The position numbers and the translations under genes were made by a program. Under the pieces are notes generated by a model that had not been told where the DNA came from, did not search any database, and saw only the letters and a list, made by a program, of their open reading frames with translations. Below are positions 32,106 to 45,618 of a stretch of DNA of 64,000 nt, piece by piece (position 1 is the first letter of the stretch; each line of letters starts with the position of its first letter). Source of the stretch: Marsupella aquatica. Lineage: Eukaryota; Marchantiophyta. The stretch covers positions 14,198,001-14,262,000 of the forward strand of contig OZ316895.1 in the NCBI GenBank assembly GCA_973895155.1, written 5' to 3'.

Positions 32106-34917
32106 AGTCCAGATGTTGCCCTTTGCATTTCATCCAGTAACAACGGTGATGAATGGATTTTAGATTGTGTCTGTACCTATCATATTTGTTGTATGAAAGA
32201 GTTTTTTACTTCTTACTCAGTATCAACCGGTTCCGTGTTGATGGGGAATGATCATCCTTGTCAAATTGTTGGAATTGGATCCGTGAAAATTCAGATGTTT
32301 GATGGAGCTGTGCGAACAGTGAGTAATGTCAGACACATACCTGACATGAAAAAGAACTTGATTTCTCTTGGAATGCTGGAAGCAAATGGATGTCGGTGGA
32401 GTTCTACTGATGGTATTCTTCAAGTGTCAACCGGAGGCAAGGTTGTCATGAAGGGTAAGCGGCACAGGAATCTATATTTATTGGAGGGCAACGTGATTTG
32501 TGAAGAAGCCAATGTAACTAGATCTCAAGGCGAGATGACTCAGTTATGGCACTGCAGATTGGGACACATGAGTGAAAAGGGTTTGGCGGTACTTTGCAGG
32601 AAAGGACTTCTTTCTAATTTGGAATCTACTAAGCTAGATTTTTGTGAACACTGTGTACTTGGGAAGCAGCACAGGAGAACCTTTGGTGTTGGAACTCACA
32701 ATACCAAAGCTATACTTGAGTATGTACATAGTGATGTGTGGGGTCCAGCCCCAACTCCCTCACTTTCTGGAAAATTGTACTATGTCACGTTCATTGATGA
32801 TTACTCACGGTATGTGTGGATCACATTTCTACAAGCCAAGTCTGAAGTTTTTGGCACTTTTAAGAAGTGGAAAGCCCAAATTGAGAATCAGACTGGATCC
32901 AAGGTGAGATATCTGCGATCAGATAACGGCGGGGAGTATAGTTCAAGTGAATTTGAACTATATTGTGCAAAGCAAGGGATTACTCGTCATCTCACGACAA
33001 TTTATACTCCTCAACAGAATGGTGTTTGTGAGCGGCTAAACCGAACACTATTGGAGCGATCGAGGAGTATGTTGAGCCAATCAGGTTTACCGCATGAATT
33101 TTGGGCTGAAGCTATAAATACGGCAGCTTATTTGGTAAATCTTTCTCCTTCAAGTGCACTCAATTTCAAAATGCCGTTTGAAATGAGGTATGGACGGCAC
33201 GCAGACTATCAGGTTTTTAGAGTCTTTGGAAGTGATGCATGTGCTCTCACACCTAAGCAGAATCGATCTAAACTAGATTCTACTTCCAAGAAGTGTCTTT
33301 TTCTTGGTTATCAACCAGGTGTGAAAGGTTACAGGCTATGGGATCCAGAAGCTTGTACGTTGCTTGTCAGTAGAGATGTATCCTTTAATGAATCCAGATC
33401 ATCAAAGGAGGGGGAGAATGCTCAGGCTTCCCGTACTGACAAAGGTAAATCTCCTATCCTAGACCATGTTGTGGGGGAGATTGGTCATGAGATTTTTCAT
33501 GACATAAATGAAGGAGGTGCTTTGAGAATGGAGTTGGTTCCGGTATTGGAACAAGAGGAGCAAGTTGTTGTTGGAATACCTCAAATTCAACCAACAGAAC
33601 AAGATCAACCAGAATCATCAGCTAAAAAATCAAGACGTACTACTCGAGCTCCTACAAGGTATGGAGAATGGACAGATTCATCAAGGTTAGATGCTATTGA
33701 CATTGCACCTGAAGATGATGACAGAGCACTGATCTTGGAAGAAGGAGAACCTTCTTCTTATCATGAGGCGTGCATTTCAGACGAGAAAGATGAATGGAAT
33801 GCAGCGATGCAGAGGGAGTTACAATCTTTAAGTGACAATAGAACATGGGAGCTGGTGCAGCTGCCAAGTGATCAACAAGTGGTGGATAGCAAGTGGATTT
33901 ACAAGCTGAAGGACAACTCTACAGATGGAGGAGACAAGATATACAAGGCAAGGCTTGTTGCCAAGGGATTCACTCAAGAGAAGGGAGTGGATTACAATGA
34001 GGTCTTCTCTCCAGTTGCCAAGTATTCCACGATACGAATTTTGTGTCAACTTGTTGTGTTTTTTGATCTGGTGTTAGATCAAATGGATGTTGTTACTGCT
34101 TTTCTCTATGGCACCTTGGAAGAACAAATTTTCATGAGGCAACCACTGGGCTTTGTGAAGAAGGGCCAAGAGAGTTTAGTTTGCAGGTTGCTTAAGTCCT
34201 TGTATGGATTGAAGCAAGCTCCTTGACAGTGGAACAAGCGGTTTGATGATTTCATGTTTGCACAAGGATTCACTAGGATGGTGTATGACCTTTGTGTTTA
34301 TACGAAATCAGTCAAGATTGGTGTGTTTGGTTTGCTCATTCTGGTGCTCTATGTGGATGACATGTTGATTGTGGCTAAGGATCAAATTGAGGTTGACAAA
34401 CTCAAAGAAAAATTGAGTTCTGAATTCCGAATGAAGGATCTTCGGAAAGCCAAGAGGATCTTAGGTATGGAGATTACGAGGAACTTTAAAACTGGACAAT
34501 TGTGGCTGAATCAAGGCAAGTATGCTGAAAAGGTACTTGCAAGATTCAACATGGAAAATTGTAAGCCAGTAAGTATTCCTTTGGCTCCACATTTCAAGTT
34601 ATCATCGGCTTTCTGCCCCACGGATCCAATGGAGAGAGGCTTGATGACTAAGATTCCTTATGAGAAGGCAGTGGGTAGTCTAATGTATTTGATGACATGT
34701 ACCAGGCCTGATCTAGCCCTAGCAATGGGCAAAGTGAGTAGATTCATGTCAAATCCAGGGAAGATACATTGTGAGGCTGTGAAATGGATTCTCAGGTATC
34801 TTAAAGGCACAATAGACTATGGTCTGTTCTTTGATAGTAGATCAAACAAAACCAAATCTTTGGTTGGCTATGTAGATTCTGACTACGGAGGCTGTCTGGA
34901 AACAAGGAGGGTCCCGA
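32106..34917 (+). pseudogene. pol: Copia C pol, best-preserved copy, 3' truncated
   Basis: The frame is open from just behind the TGA to 34223: protease (WILDCVCTYHIC), integrase HHCC part (CRLGHMSEKG, CEHCVLGKQHRR), core (SDVWGPAPTPS, IDDYSRYVWI, SDNGGEYSS, YTPQQNGVCERLNRTLLERSRS) and RT (KARLVAKGFTQEKGVDYNEVF, QMDVVTAFLYGTLEE). A TGA at 34224-34226 (Arg position in PRQWNKR) breaks it. RT then resumes (LYVDDMLIVAKD) and runs into RNase H (TRPDLALAMGKVSRFMS) until about 34917, where homology ends mid-domain. The protease has Cys-Val in place of the usual Ser-Gly after the catalytic Asp. Confidence 0.92.
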
Positions 34918-36156
34918 CATGAAGGAGAACAAAAGGAAGGAAAAAATGGGTAAAACTTGGCCTTAAAGGGGGTGCTAAGCCCCTTATGACCCAAAAATAC
35001 CTCGTATAATTTGGGTGCCCCAAGGGCGTATGGCCTGAGTACGTCGGGGGGTATTGCAAGGGGTGGCTACGAGCTGCGTACGTTTTAAAAAATGGGGCCG
35101 GGGAGGAGAAGCAACGGTCAGCCAGCTGGTCGCGAGGGTGTGGAGAAGGTCGCGCGAAAGGCTAGGGGCGTGGGGGCGAGACATTAAGGCTCGGCAGGGC
35201 CGGTCGAAGGGAGGCAGGTTAAGGGCGCGAGGGCAAGCAGTAGGGCGGCTGCATATGTGTTGGCCGGCGCTGCACAGCTCGCCGCTGCGGCTAAAGAGAC
35301 TGGCAGGGGGGAACACAGTGGGCAAGGGGAGTAAACCAGGTACACGGGGGGAGGTGCGGGGCCCGAATACAAGGTGTGTATATACACAAGACACCTTGTG
35401 TATACACAAAAAATGGCCCAAGAAAACCCCCCTTAGAGCCAAAAAACTCCCCCTAAAGATAAAAGGAAATAACTCACTTGAATAGCCGCTGTTTTAAACG
35501 AGAAATTTAAAGTGAACGCCGCCGACGGGAAATATTGCCGAATTGCACCGGCACAATCTCTAGCTCTAGCAGAGTAAAAATTTCTGCCGCACCGCCTTCA
35601 CTCCGCGTCAAGTGCCAACTCTAGGCTCAAAACGACCGCCTCGCCGCGATCAAACCGTTGAGCCGTAGCACTTTGCGTTTCTTCCACCGAGTCGGACGTC
35701 ATGAAGAGAAACCCGATTCAGAAGGGAACAAGCTCCATAGCTTGTGAAAAAACCTGAACTCCCCCTTCTCGTCACAACACACTCGGTAACAACTCGGCAG
35801 CAAATCAGCTACCGAAACGACCAGCTCGCTTCAACCTTCAACTTGAGCTACAACATGCAACTCCTCCCGCACCGCACAGCTCACACCGTTGACAAACGCA
35901 AACTCTGATCTCTCCCTCGAAAAGCCGTCAAACATGAATAAACCTTGAACGACACAGACTTTGATTCCTCCGCACCACGGATACCGATCAGTGAGTTCTA
36001 ACCACCGTTAGATCGACCTCTCACTAACCTATCCGCTCAACCACACACATTCAAGTTTCATGCGACGAAACTCTGAATGTACCACCGACAATGAATGCCA
36101 AAAAAAACCAGTCACGAAAACACCTCGTCACCTCCCAGGCATGCTCTGATACCACT
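34918..36156 (-). mobile_element. Copia D 5' leader, truncated
   Basis: Antisense leader of another Tork-type element. It has a primer site TGGTATCAGAGC (minus strand, 36143-36154), a GC-rich block (35040-35370) and the palindromes GTGTATATACAC (35375-35386) and TGTGTATACACA near 35397-35408. It ends at about 34918 against copia C RNase H. No gag remains. The open frames in the GC-rich block overlap on both strands and are not credible genes. Confidence 0.82.
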
Positions 36157-36501
36157 TGTTGAGCATAGACGACTATCGCAACGGCAAGCCCATGAACCAT
36201 CCAATGCACAAGAGTCGACACACAGAGATACGTGGTTCACCTCCACATGAGGCTACGTCCATGGGAACACACAAGAGCTTTACTGCACTCTAAGCCGACC
36301 GACCATACCAAACATCCACAACACAAGCTCTCCCTATCTCTTAACTAGCTCCGTAACAATGAGCCTTAGTTCCACCAAGGGCTGGCACCAGCCCTGGCAA
36401 TATACACAACAGCACTACCGCTAACATTAGCTAAGTCCTAACCCAAGTTAGCCTAACCGTGGTTAGCTCATGAGTCACAAGACTAAGAGCAATACCTAAC
36501 A
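36157..36501 (-). repeat. Copia D 5' LTR, 345 bp
   Basis: Reads TGTTGAGCATAGAC...CCTAACA in plus orientation and is nearly identical to the copia A LTR at 10690-11034 on the opposite strand, including the AGTCTTGTGACTCATGAGC segment. Only one LTR of D is present. Confidence 0.88.
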
Positions 36502-37330
36502 CTTATGTGGTGCCTCATTGCATGGTCAACCCTTCACTTCCCACAACACTCCATTTTGAGCCGTGTCATAGTCCATAGTGTATATGTCTATCCTTGAAGA
36601 CATAATGGATTAGTCTTATGTCTATGAAAATATAGTTTTAGGAGTTCCGTTTCGTCTACATGACAGCGGATTTGTACTACATTTCGTCTAATTCTTGCAG
36701 GCTATCAAAATTTTCCCGTTAATGATTAAGTCTGTGTTATCTTTGTTTCACACTTAAGTACACAATTTTTGAAAGTTGCAACAAGGCCAAACAGCCAAAT
36801 TAAAGTAAAAGATCCTTCAGTTGGTTCCTTCCATACTTGGACAAATTTGGAGTCTAGATGTGAGAAGATAACATCTATATATATTGTCTTTGTTCCACAC
36901 TTCAGTTGGACAATTTTTGAACGTTGCAATAGGGGCAAGAGGATTCATTCCATATTTAGACAAAAGAACAAAGAAAAATGTCAAAACACATGCAAACCCT
37001 TTTGCCTAACAACCTATGATGGACAGTATTGTCAAAATTCAAACCTGAAGACATGAACCATATTATCTTCGTTCCACATTTGAACAATTTTGAACATTGC
37101 AATAGGGGCAAGAGGATCCATTCCATACTCAGACAAGAGAACAAAGAGCAACGTCAAAATATCATGCAAACCCTTTGCATAACAAGCTAATGATGGTCGG
37201 ACGGTATGGTCAAAATTCAACCCTGTCGAATACATGAACCATATTGTCTTCACGTAGGAAATCGTAGTTTGTGTGACGGCCACCACTACTCTGTGGTTCT
37301 CTCCACGGTGTTGTTTTCCATTCAACATGG
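36502..37330. repeat. Decayed tandem repeat, period about 170-175 bp
   Basis: Related segments repeat from about 36720 to 37260. Each has a Ser/Thr-like TTCGTTCCACATTT box, then TTTTGAACRTTGCAATAGGGGC and AGAGGAT(T/C)CATTCCATA, then CATGCAAACCC. Three partial units are visible. No gene. Confidence 0.6.
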
Positions 37331-39099
37331 TTAGGCTCTAAACTTTAGAGTAGCTTTTATTGATGATAATATAAAATTAAAACTCCTTATAGAAACTCTT
37401 ACAAGAACATAAGTGTAGGGAGGGGCTACTTTGTAACCCAAGTTTGATAAGGGCCTATTACCTAAATCTATTTTGGTGGGGCTATCATCAATCACATACC
37501 AACACCGACCGGGACTTTGGCATAGACATAATCTGGTTTGTAACAATAGGCATAGGTTGCATTGCAAGTCTTTTCTGCACCCTTCAGAGCAGGTTCTTGG
37601 TTCGGCCTAATCTTCAAGGTAACTCATTGTCTGCCGAGGTACAGAAGCAGAGCATCTCCAGTTTTGCATCGAGACTCGCATTGAAATGTAAACTTTCAAA
37701 TTTGTAGCATTATACTGTAGTTCCTTCGACATTTTGTCGCCCACTCACGTCAATGCTTCCGAACATTCAGGGCTAGGGATTTGGCTTTCTGCCTTTCTGG
37801 CTTGGCGAAAATAACAAGATGCCTTCCAGCATTCAACATTCAGTACGTGGAAAAGTAGGAAAACAACTAGCGGGAGTCGATCAGACATGCAGTGTTTACC
37901 GTTCCAATTCTAAGAGTAAAGCTTTTGCTGCTACGGCATCAGATCTGCTTGACGTACAACACAAGGATCTCACTGTGGGATCTGGAACCCTAGCGGTATA
38001 TAAGGTGGAGAGCCAGATATTTGAATTTTAAGCTTATAATAATTTGTATAACTTTAACTATGGCGACGTTGGAGATCACGCTTTGTTTGGGTAGATCAAA
38101 CACCTAATTCGAGCCCACGAGACCGTCAATACAAAAGCGTCACTGATAGTCTGTAAGGAATCCCCAAGGATTCGGGAGCGACAAAATTGAGTGACATGTT
38201 TCTACCTCATGACTCCATGTAGCTCATTAGATCGAAGTCTCTTCAAGTCTACGGAAGTCAAAATCGAGAGGTTTGTTCTCGAGTACACGAAGACTGACTT
38301 ACGGGAACATGCACCTATCGAGTATCGACTGCAAAGATTGCAATAGATAACTCGAATGGTCACTGTGGCGGTAGATATGCACCCAATTGGGCTTCAAAGC
38401 CTCCATTCATCCTTACTTGACCTTTTGTTCTGATAACGGCCGTTCAGTATGTCAACGTTTGATTCGCACCTAAATGTAGGAGGCGTAGCCACCGATTTGC
38501 TTTTGCTTTTCAAAAAGCCACCCAACAAACCTGATTGCAGGGAGAATGGTGGGCGTGAGACTTTCATAGTCCTCATGCGACCAGTGCCAGGAATGGCGCC
38601 ATAGATCTCGGTCCAAGATTCACCTGCACATATGTATTCACTAACAACATGCCCGAAAGTATATACAACTTTACCGCTTAGGCCTCTGGGAACTCTGGGA
38701 CTGCGAGTGGCGACCCGTTTCAAGTCCCTTTCCAGACGAGACATTGAGATGAGTAAAATGTTTCCAATTCTCCAGCTGTGACACCTTCATGCTCAGCAGC
38801 TCAGGAGCTCAATTGTGCTTTTCCACAGGAGACTCTCACAGATTCATGACTAAATTGTTTTTATTCTCATAAAGCTTATACCAGCCCACAGGATTACAAG
38901 TTATTGTCTCTGCCACTACAGCCGCCAGTTTGGAAAGGTGCAAAAAGGAGCCAGCTGGCAGCTGCTGAAGAATCCTGCAACCGAGAAATCAGACCTTCCT
39001 ACTGTAGTCCAATTTATTGGGGATGCTCGTCCGATAAGATTCCGATTGCTGGGTCCACCAATCCGTCTCTTGCTCAGTTGCTCAAACATCAGCAGACTG
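37331..39099. other. Possible gene relic, unidentified
   Basis: Somewhat less AT-rich than its surroundings. Short open frames at 37819-38031 (plus, 70 residues) and 38394-38744 (minus, 116 residues) have coding-like amino-acid make-up, but I recognise neither family and see no convincing splice chain. It could be a fragment captured by a repeat or an old exon. Confidence 0.3.
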
Positions 39100-39420
39100 A
39101 TGAGGCTCAGCAGTGACCTGGTAAACGTAGAAAGATCGGGAGAATGATCACTGGACCTGGTCGGGCACGGACGATACGATACGATACAATACTTGTACTG
39201 TACGCCCTCTTGAAGACAGTAATCGTCAACTGGTCCTGATGATGAATGAGACTGAGGCGAGAGACGAGAGACGAGACTACGAGAGACTAGAGACTAGACC
39301 CCGGACGAGAGACGATCCTCAAGCTGTACGCACATCCTCGGTCTCCTGACCAGACTGGGTAACAGGAATGAACGGTCCACTGTGTATGAGGGTCGATCGA
39401 GGTAGAGTGTAATGTTTCTA
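39100..39420. repeat. Low-complexity ACGAT/GAGAC-rich stretch
   Basis: Contains CGATACGATACGATAC (near 39172) and a run of GAGACGAGAGACGAGAC-type repeats (near 39250-39310). A following segment (GAGGTAGAGTGTAATGTTTC, near 39400) is similar to one at about 41680, so both probably belong to one dispersed repeat. Confidence 0.55.
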
Positions 39421-42400
39421 CGCTGTCAATGAAAGTGCCAAAGCATTGATTTAAAAATGCCCTTGATCAAAGAGGTTTAGTCACAAAAGCTAACCTTTAT
39501 AAGTTTTGAATATTTAGGGTTAAACCCATCTTGAAATCAATTGAAAATCTGCTAACTTTTCCAACGAAGTTCCAATCTGAGTCAAATTAGTTACTAACTG
39601 ATATTATACCTAATCTAATTAAGAGCATACCCACCCGTTCTCCTACAATTACTCAAATAAAAATCTAGATTTTTGTTGAAATGTGAGTGAGAAGTCTAGA
39701 AAAGAAGTAAAAGCACATCTTCTTTTGTTTTGATGTTGACCCCTCTTGCAAAAATTAATCAGTGTACCCCCATGTTATTTTAGAGCCAGTTTACTAGAAA
39801 CCGAAGCCTAGATGGACCTCCAATTCTAAAGGACAAAAAAATCAAAAATGGACAAGTCAATGTTTGATTGACACTTGAAACTATTTCCAAGCTTACCAAG
39901 GCAACCATAATTAACATCAATCACAAAACCAGTTGCAATATGAACTACTGTCAGACTCATTGGAAAGCTAGAGAACGTTGGAAACTTATAATCTCCTCAA
40001 AAATCAATTAAATCTATCAATGTTAAGTTCATTAAAAAGCTAAAAAAATTCTATAATTCATAATCTCCTTACTACTCGATAAAATCTATCAATTTTAGGT
40101 TCATTCTCATGGAAAGGGTCAACATTTAAGGGGTTGTACAAGAAAGATTTATATTCACGTTAGAGATTATGAAATCATGGGTAAAATCTTTTCAAATTAT
40201 TTATTCAATTCTTATCAAATGGTGACAATGTTGAGCTCATTAGGACCGTCTCTTCAAGATCTTTCCAACGCCATATTATACGTGAGTTTTCATGATGATT
40301 TGACTCAGCAATGTCAAATCAAAAATTATTGTTGGGGAAAATTTATGTTTTAAATAAAATCAAAATGTAAATAAAACCTTTATTGGGAGAAATTTTACAT
40401 CAATCTTTTTGTCTTTTGATTTGCATGTCAGTTTTTTTTCATTTGTTTTTACGGCATGGCATCCCAATTTTTACAGCAAAGTTGCCACAAACACGAATGC
40501 AAAATGTTAATTCTATCCAAAACGTCTCTTCCTATTTGCAAAGTGCCATGATGATGTGGCGCGCTGTGGAGCAAGGAATTTTGGAAAGGACTCCTAATGG
40601 GGGTCCGTAAAAAGTAAAGATTTATAAACCTGAAATCTCTCCCTTCTTTGTCTTTTTTGTTCCTCCCCTTAGTTAAAATATCCTTAAATCATCCATCGCT
40701 CCCCACTTCTAAGATCCAATACAGGGGTTAGCTAGTTTGATACAATCAACTAGTGTCCGCCCCCTCTAGCAAGAAAAAATACAAACAAAGACCATTTTGA
40801 AAAAGTCTCCCTTTCTTTGACTGTTTATTCCTTCTTTTAAAATACCCTTAAACCACTCAATAATTAAAGAAAAACAAATTTAACCCTTTTTTATCCCTCC
40901 ACTTAAAGTAGCCCTCTATCCCGGCCAAAGAATGAAAATGTCTCTCTTTGACTTTTTTGATTTTCCCCTTCTTTAAAGTACCCTTGAATCTCTATCCCTT
41001 TTAACTCTCAAAGAAAATAAAATAATGAGATCAGCCATGGGGCATGCTCCTTACCCATTGTTTCTTTTAAACAAAAAGGAAGCCCCTCTAAAATTCGTCT
41101 TTTTTCAATGTGACAAATTTCACCGAAAAGAAAATATATATGTTGCTTCTAAACAAAAGGAAGCCCCTTTAAGAGTCGTCCCTTTTCAAGATGATCATTC
41201 CACCCTAACGAAAATAAATATGATCCATTTCACCCAAACCAAAATATATAAAAACATTAAGAAATTCAAACAAGTAAAAGATAAAGACATTAAATGGAAG
41301 GAATGGTGAGAGAATCAACTACACACATTGAGGGGAATGTAATTTCATTTGTCTTTAATACAATGTACTATGTATACTCCAATTTGTGTTGAGTACTTTA
41401 TACTAAAGAGTGTTAGAGTGAGTGAAAGTATTGTGACCAAAGTATATTTCTGTGCCTCCATAAGTATGGAGAGAAAACTGTATGGGAAGAAAATACTTTG
41501 GAGACATTTTTTGCCCCCCATCACAGAACTGAACTTTCAGTTCAGCCAACAATTCAGATTATAGCCTAGACAAGTAGCATTTGATCAAACTGGTGAATGA
41601 ACTGTGTTAAATGTTGTTGGCCTGTCTGAGTAAACTACCGGAGAGTTTGAGACAGCTTCACGCAAGGATCGATTGAGGGTAGAGTGGAATGTTCATACGA
41701 TTTGATAAGCCCTTTGATAAGTAGTGAGTCAACTTGTTAGCCTGTTTAAGTAAAGTGGCACCTGACATGGTGTGACTTGTAAATACAATGTATAAGATTA
41801 AGGGTATATGGTCTCCTTTGCGAGATAGGGGGTGACCGTATGTTGCCCCAAATACACAGGTCATATGTGGGGCAACAGACAAGAGACCGTGACATAAAGA
41901 GTTACTTCACCCATATTCTTTTTATCATACTTTCAGATCGTGTGTTCCTTCACTATGGTGCCACATCATCTCTGCTGAGTCAACTCCGTTCTGTCCGTTT
42001 GTCTGTGGCTACCACCCTCAGCTTGCATGTAAAGGCCTGTCATGTTTGGCGAGGGTCCCATCAAGCAGATACTGCTTTCATGGAGTGTTGTTTGTGTTTG
42101 TATCTATTGATTAACTTATTCCCCTTTAATTGCGCTTACATCCGCTTTCCATAGAGATCTGCTTTCCATAGCTTGCTTTTGTAACTATGATCTTAGAGCA
42201 TTTGCAGGATTAACTTGTGTTGGTTATTGCTGCTAGCTTATCAACGTTTGTTTCTTGTTGCAATAATGTTTGTCTTTGATGCATGTCACAATCACTACCT
42301 GCAGCTGCCCTTAAAACATCCCCTAGTGTGTTGGCATATGGCTGGCATGTGACAGTCATCCATCCCCCAAAGTCTATACGGTGTGGTTGGCATCCAAATA

Positions 42401-45400
42401 CTCTTAACTGGTATTGAAAAATTAAAAATGACAGGTGGAGAAAAGTAACTGGACAAGGACCGTAATAATGGAACCCACGACCTTAAAGATACATTTGCTT
42501 AAATGTCCATTTTAAGCTCTTAATTTGAAATTTCAAATGAATTTTGGTATAAACATTTCTCACTTGGGTTCAAAATTTAGTTCAACGCAAAATTCGTTTG
42601 GATTCAGAGTTTCAAAAACCAGCAAACTGTAATCATCCAATTTCATCTCTGAAATGGTGTTTTAGATTTGTAGAACTTCATAGAAACAATAATTAGCATC
42701 ATGCTCCTGTAATTATGTAAACGTTTGAAAGTAAATGAGAGCATTCCAGGTCTTCTTTACAGGGCTTATGGGTCCATTGCATCTGAGGTGATCAAGTTAG
42801 AATCACATGATTCTACAGTTGTCTGATCTGTAATTCCAGATAGTGTATGAGAAATCAACCTCACTTGGATGAGGTGCCATTGCCAATGAACTTGGCGGAC
42901 ACTATGCTTTTTGCATTATTCACTCCCCAATACTCAAAATTGGATGAATAAATCTAGACATGCACACAATTCCTGCACCAAAGTGTGAGCCAGTGCACCC
43001 ACATCGTTGGTCTATCTAGCACTTGATGTATGCACATCGAATTACCAAAGTGCTTGGGTCATTGTAGCCTGGAAGGAAACAAGCAAGTTTCCTCAAATTA
43101 CCCCTAATTTTTCTATATCCGACTCCCTTGCTAACAACAACCTGGTTGATAACATCCATTTTGGGGACTCCTCTTTTGGCTAGCGAAGTTGCTAACCATC
43201 TGGAGTCTTAACAAAACACAAAAAATAGAAAAGGCCGCCAAAAGTAAAAGAAATCTAAAATCACTAGTGTCTCGCTAACAACTCTCCTTGCTAACAAAAT
43301 TCTTGTTCAATACTCGCATTATGCAATACCTCCTCATCAAAAGACCTAACTTAGGACATTCCCATGATTGATGTACTCTCAATGGGTTTTAAGCACCTCA
43401 ATCATTTCTAGCTTCCAACTCTGTGACAGAATCTCTTTCTATTGACCCGAGTGATTAGATTATTTGAGATAGTGCAAAATATGCCAAAGGACAGTCAGGG
43501 AAGAGCCAAGAAGCCCATTTCTCGAGAAGTGAGCAAAGCGAAAACCTACAGTAGAAGTTCTCACCAAAGTCAATAAGACTTACAGATAGTAGATGATAGA
43601 CGCGTTCTACAGTCTTAGGCCATGGGCAACTTAGCAAAAACCAAACTACCCTACAATTTGACATGCAATTAGGCTCATATTACATGTGACTATGTGAGGG
43701 GAATACGATGCATGCCAATTGGACCAACTTACTGTCACCTTGGGCCGATTGCAAAAGTTATGTTTTCTACTGAATTTTCCACCGTCCATCTTCAAAATGG
43801 TGGATATAATAATGTTCTTAGTGAATAAGAAAAGTTTAAAATGATGTTACCATGTCAACCCTGAACTCATTGACACTCTTCGAGTTTTCACCAGCAACGT
43901 TTGACTTTCAATATGATCTCCGTTGATAAAATAAGCTCGTCTTGGGAAGTGAATTGAAAAGATCTTTACTCTATTCCACTCTAATATCTCTAGTTTTCCT
44001 GAATAATAGAGTGTCATGAGTTTCTAAAGATTATTGGATTACTTTTTGTGTACATTTGTTTCTTGTGAGAGTTTTTGAGCAAATAATTTTGACATTCAGT
44101 ATCTCCCTAGATATCCAATGGAAATGGATAACTTTGACATTCAGTATCTAGCTAGATATCCTATGTGTTAAGGATTTCTCTTAATTTTGTGATTCATAAG
44201 TTAGGGTAATTAGATTAACCACAGTTATGAACCCACAAATATCCCCAGATATGCAATGGAACTCAGGTTTTTGGGTTAGTTAGAAAGTGCTTGGAAAGAC
44301 CTTTCCCATGAGCCTAATATTCATTGAGAACTAAGAGACTTACAAATTTCCAAAAATGACTATTTCATTTTCTTTTCACATTTCACTCATCATGTGATAT
44401 TGTGATATGTACTAAATGAGCAGAAAGGACAGTTGTGCTTGCAGTCCGTACAGGTGGGCATTGAGTTTGCGACAGTATATCCAAGCATTTTAGCAAACAT
44501 AGAGTACATCCAAGCTTCAATTTCACAAAAAGTAAAGGTGATTGGTTTGTCCTTCCACAATCAGTATGATTAGCCAGTTTCTTAACCAAATTAAATAAGA
44601 GAGTCGGAAGTTATTATCTTCTGTCCCCAACTTCGAGGGCAATGGCCTTTGTACGGGATAAAGTTTACTACAGATTGCGAAATACATGGTATTACCATTT
44701 AGAAAAAACCAATACCATTATTCTAAATGTGCTCACAGGTGTCACAAAAGCGCCACCTGACAACATTGCAAAGTCATTATTCCATATTATTATAATGACC
44801 CAATCTAATGACTTGTGTGAAGTCAATTGTATTTTGGGTCACTCACCACAGGAGTTGCTTTGGAGGTCTGTTTGGGTGGTTTCCTAGCAAGCTAACGGCC
44901 TTCTAGGGCAGGAAGTCATTCCCTATCCAAGGGATTAGGGTGGTTGCAGATTTTATTGGTGAGAGCCATGTTGCGGTTGCTTCCCATGTACGCCTAGTGT
45001 TTCGGTTGCTTCCCATGTATGCCTAGTCAGCCGGCTCGCAGAGGAGGTGTAAGCAGCTCACTACCATAGGGATTTCTTTTAATTATATATAAGATTTCCT
45101 TGGAGGTCTTTGGGGCTACAGCCCTCTATCTCTGGCCATTTTGTGCAATTGTGTGCAGTCTTGTGTGTAGAGCAATAACCTTATCCTCTAGTATTTGTCC
45201 TTGTTGCCTTAGATAGCAGTCCAACAGCAGGTGTTTATTGCACAACAAAGGGCTCAACCATTCACTGTTGTGCGGAGGGCCTATAGTGTTGGATTTAGTG
45301 TCTCTAGACAAATAAATTCCTCTTTGTAACCCTCCTATGCAATAAGTTTAATTTTGAGCTTTACTAGGCTTTCAGTATATTGAGTATGGCTTTGTTCCTT

Positions 45401-45583
45401 TGCCACTGTGTGTGACTCTTGGATTTCTTGGCTAGGTTTGAACTTTTTATTAGTGCTAGTGGGCTAGGTTTTTCATAACAGGTAGTTGTACAGGATTTCC
45501 TCCTTAATTTGCATGCCTAATAGACTCTGTAATATATTGACTTGAGGTGTAAGGTTTAAATCTCAACGAGGAGTGACTTGTTG
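39421..45583. other. AT-rich non-coding DNA
   Basis: About 6 kb in which I see no convincing gene, RNA or intact mobile element. The open frames are below 105 codons and of low-complexity composition. CCCTTCTTTGACTTTTT-like phrases recur at 40630-40990, suggesting an old degenerate repeat. Confidence 0.45.
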
Positions 45584-45618
45584 GTTGTGGGGGACACTAA
45601 GAGAAAGTCCCCCACAAC
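45584..45618. repeat. Perfect 12-bp inverted repeat hairpin
   Basis: GTTGTGGGGGAC (45584-45595) and GTCCCCCACAAC (45607-45618) are perfect complements around an 11-base loop. No gene end is adjacent, so a terminator role is not supported. Confidence 0.7.

Larger units (their letters stand above)
20822..34917 (+). mobile_element. Copia C, split by transposon copy 2 and truncated at RNase H
   Basis: A plus-strand Tork-type element: 5' LTR 20822-21153, leader, gag to 23691, DNA transposon 23692-31892, rest of gag and pol from 31893 (one duplicated CCCT) to about 34917. Homology to other copia copies stops there after ACAAGGAGG within RNase H. No 3' LTR follows; antisense leader of copia D begins instead. 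Confidence 0.92.
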
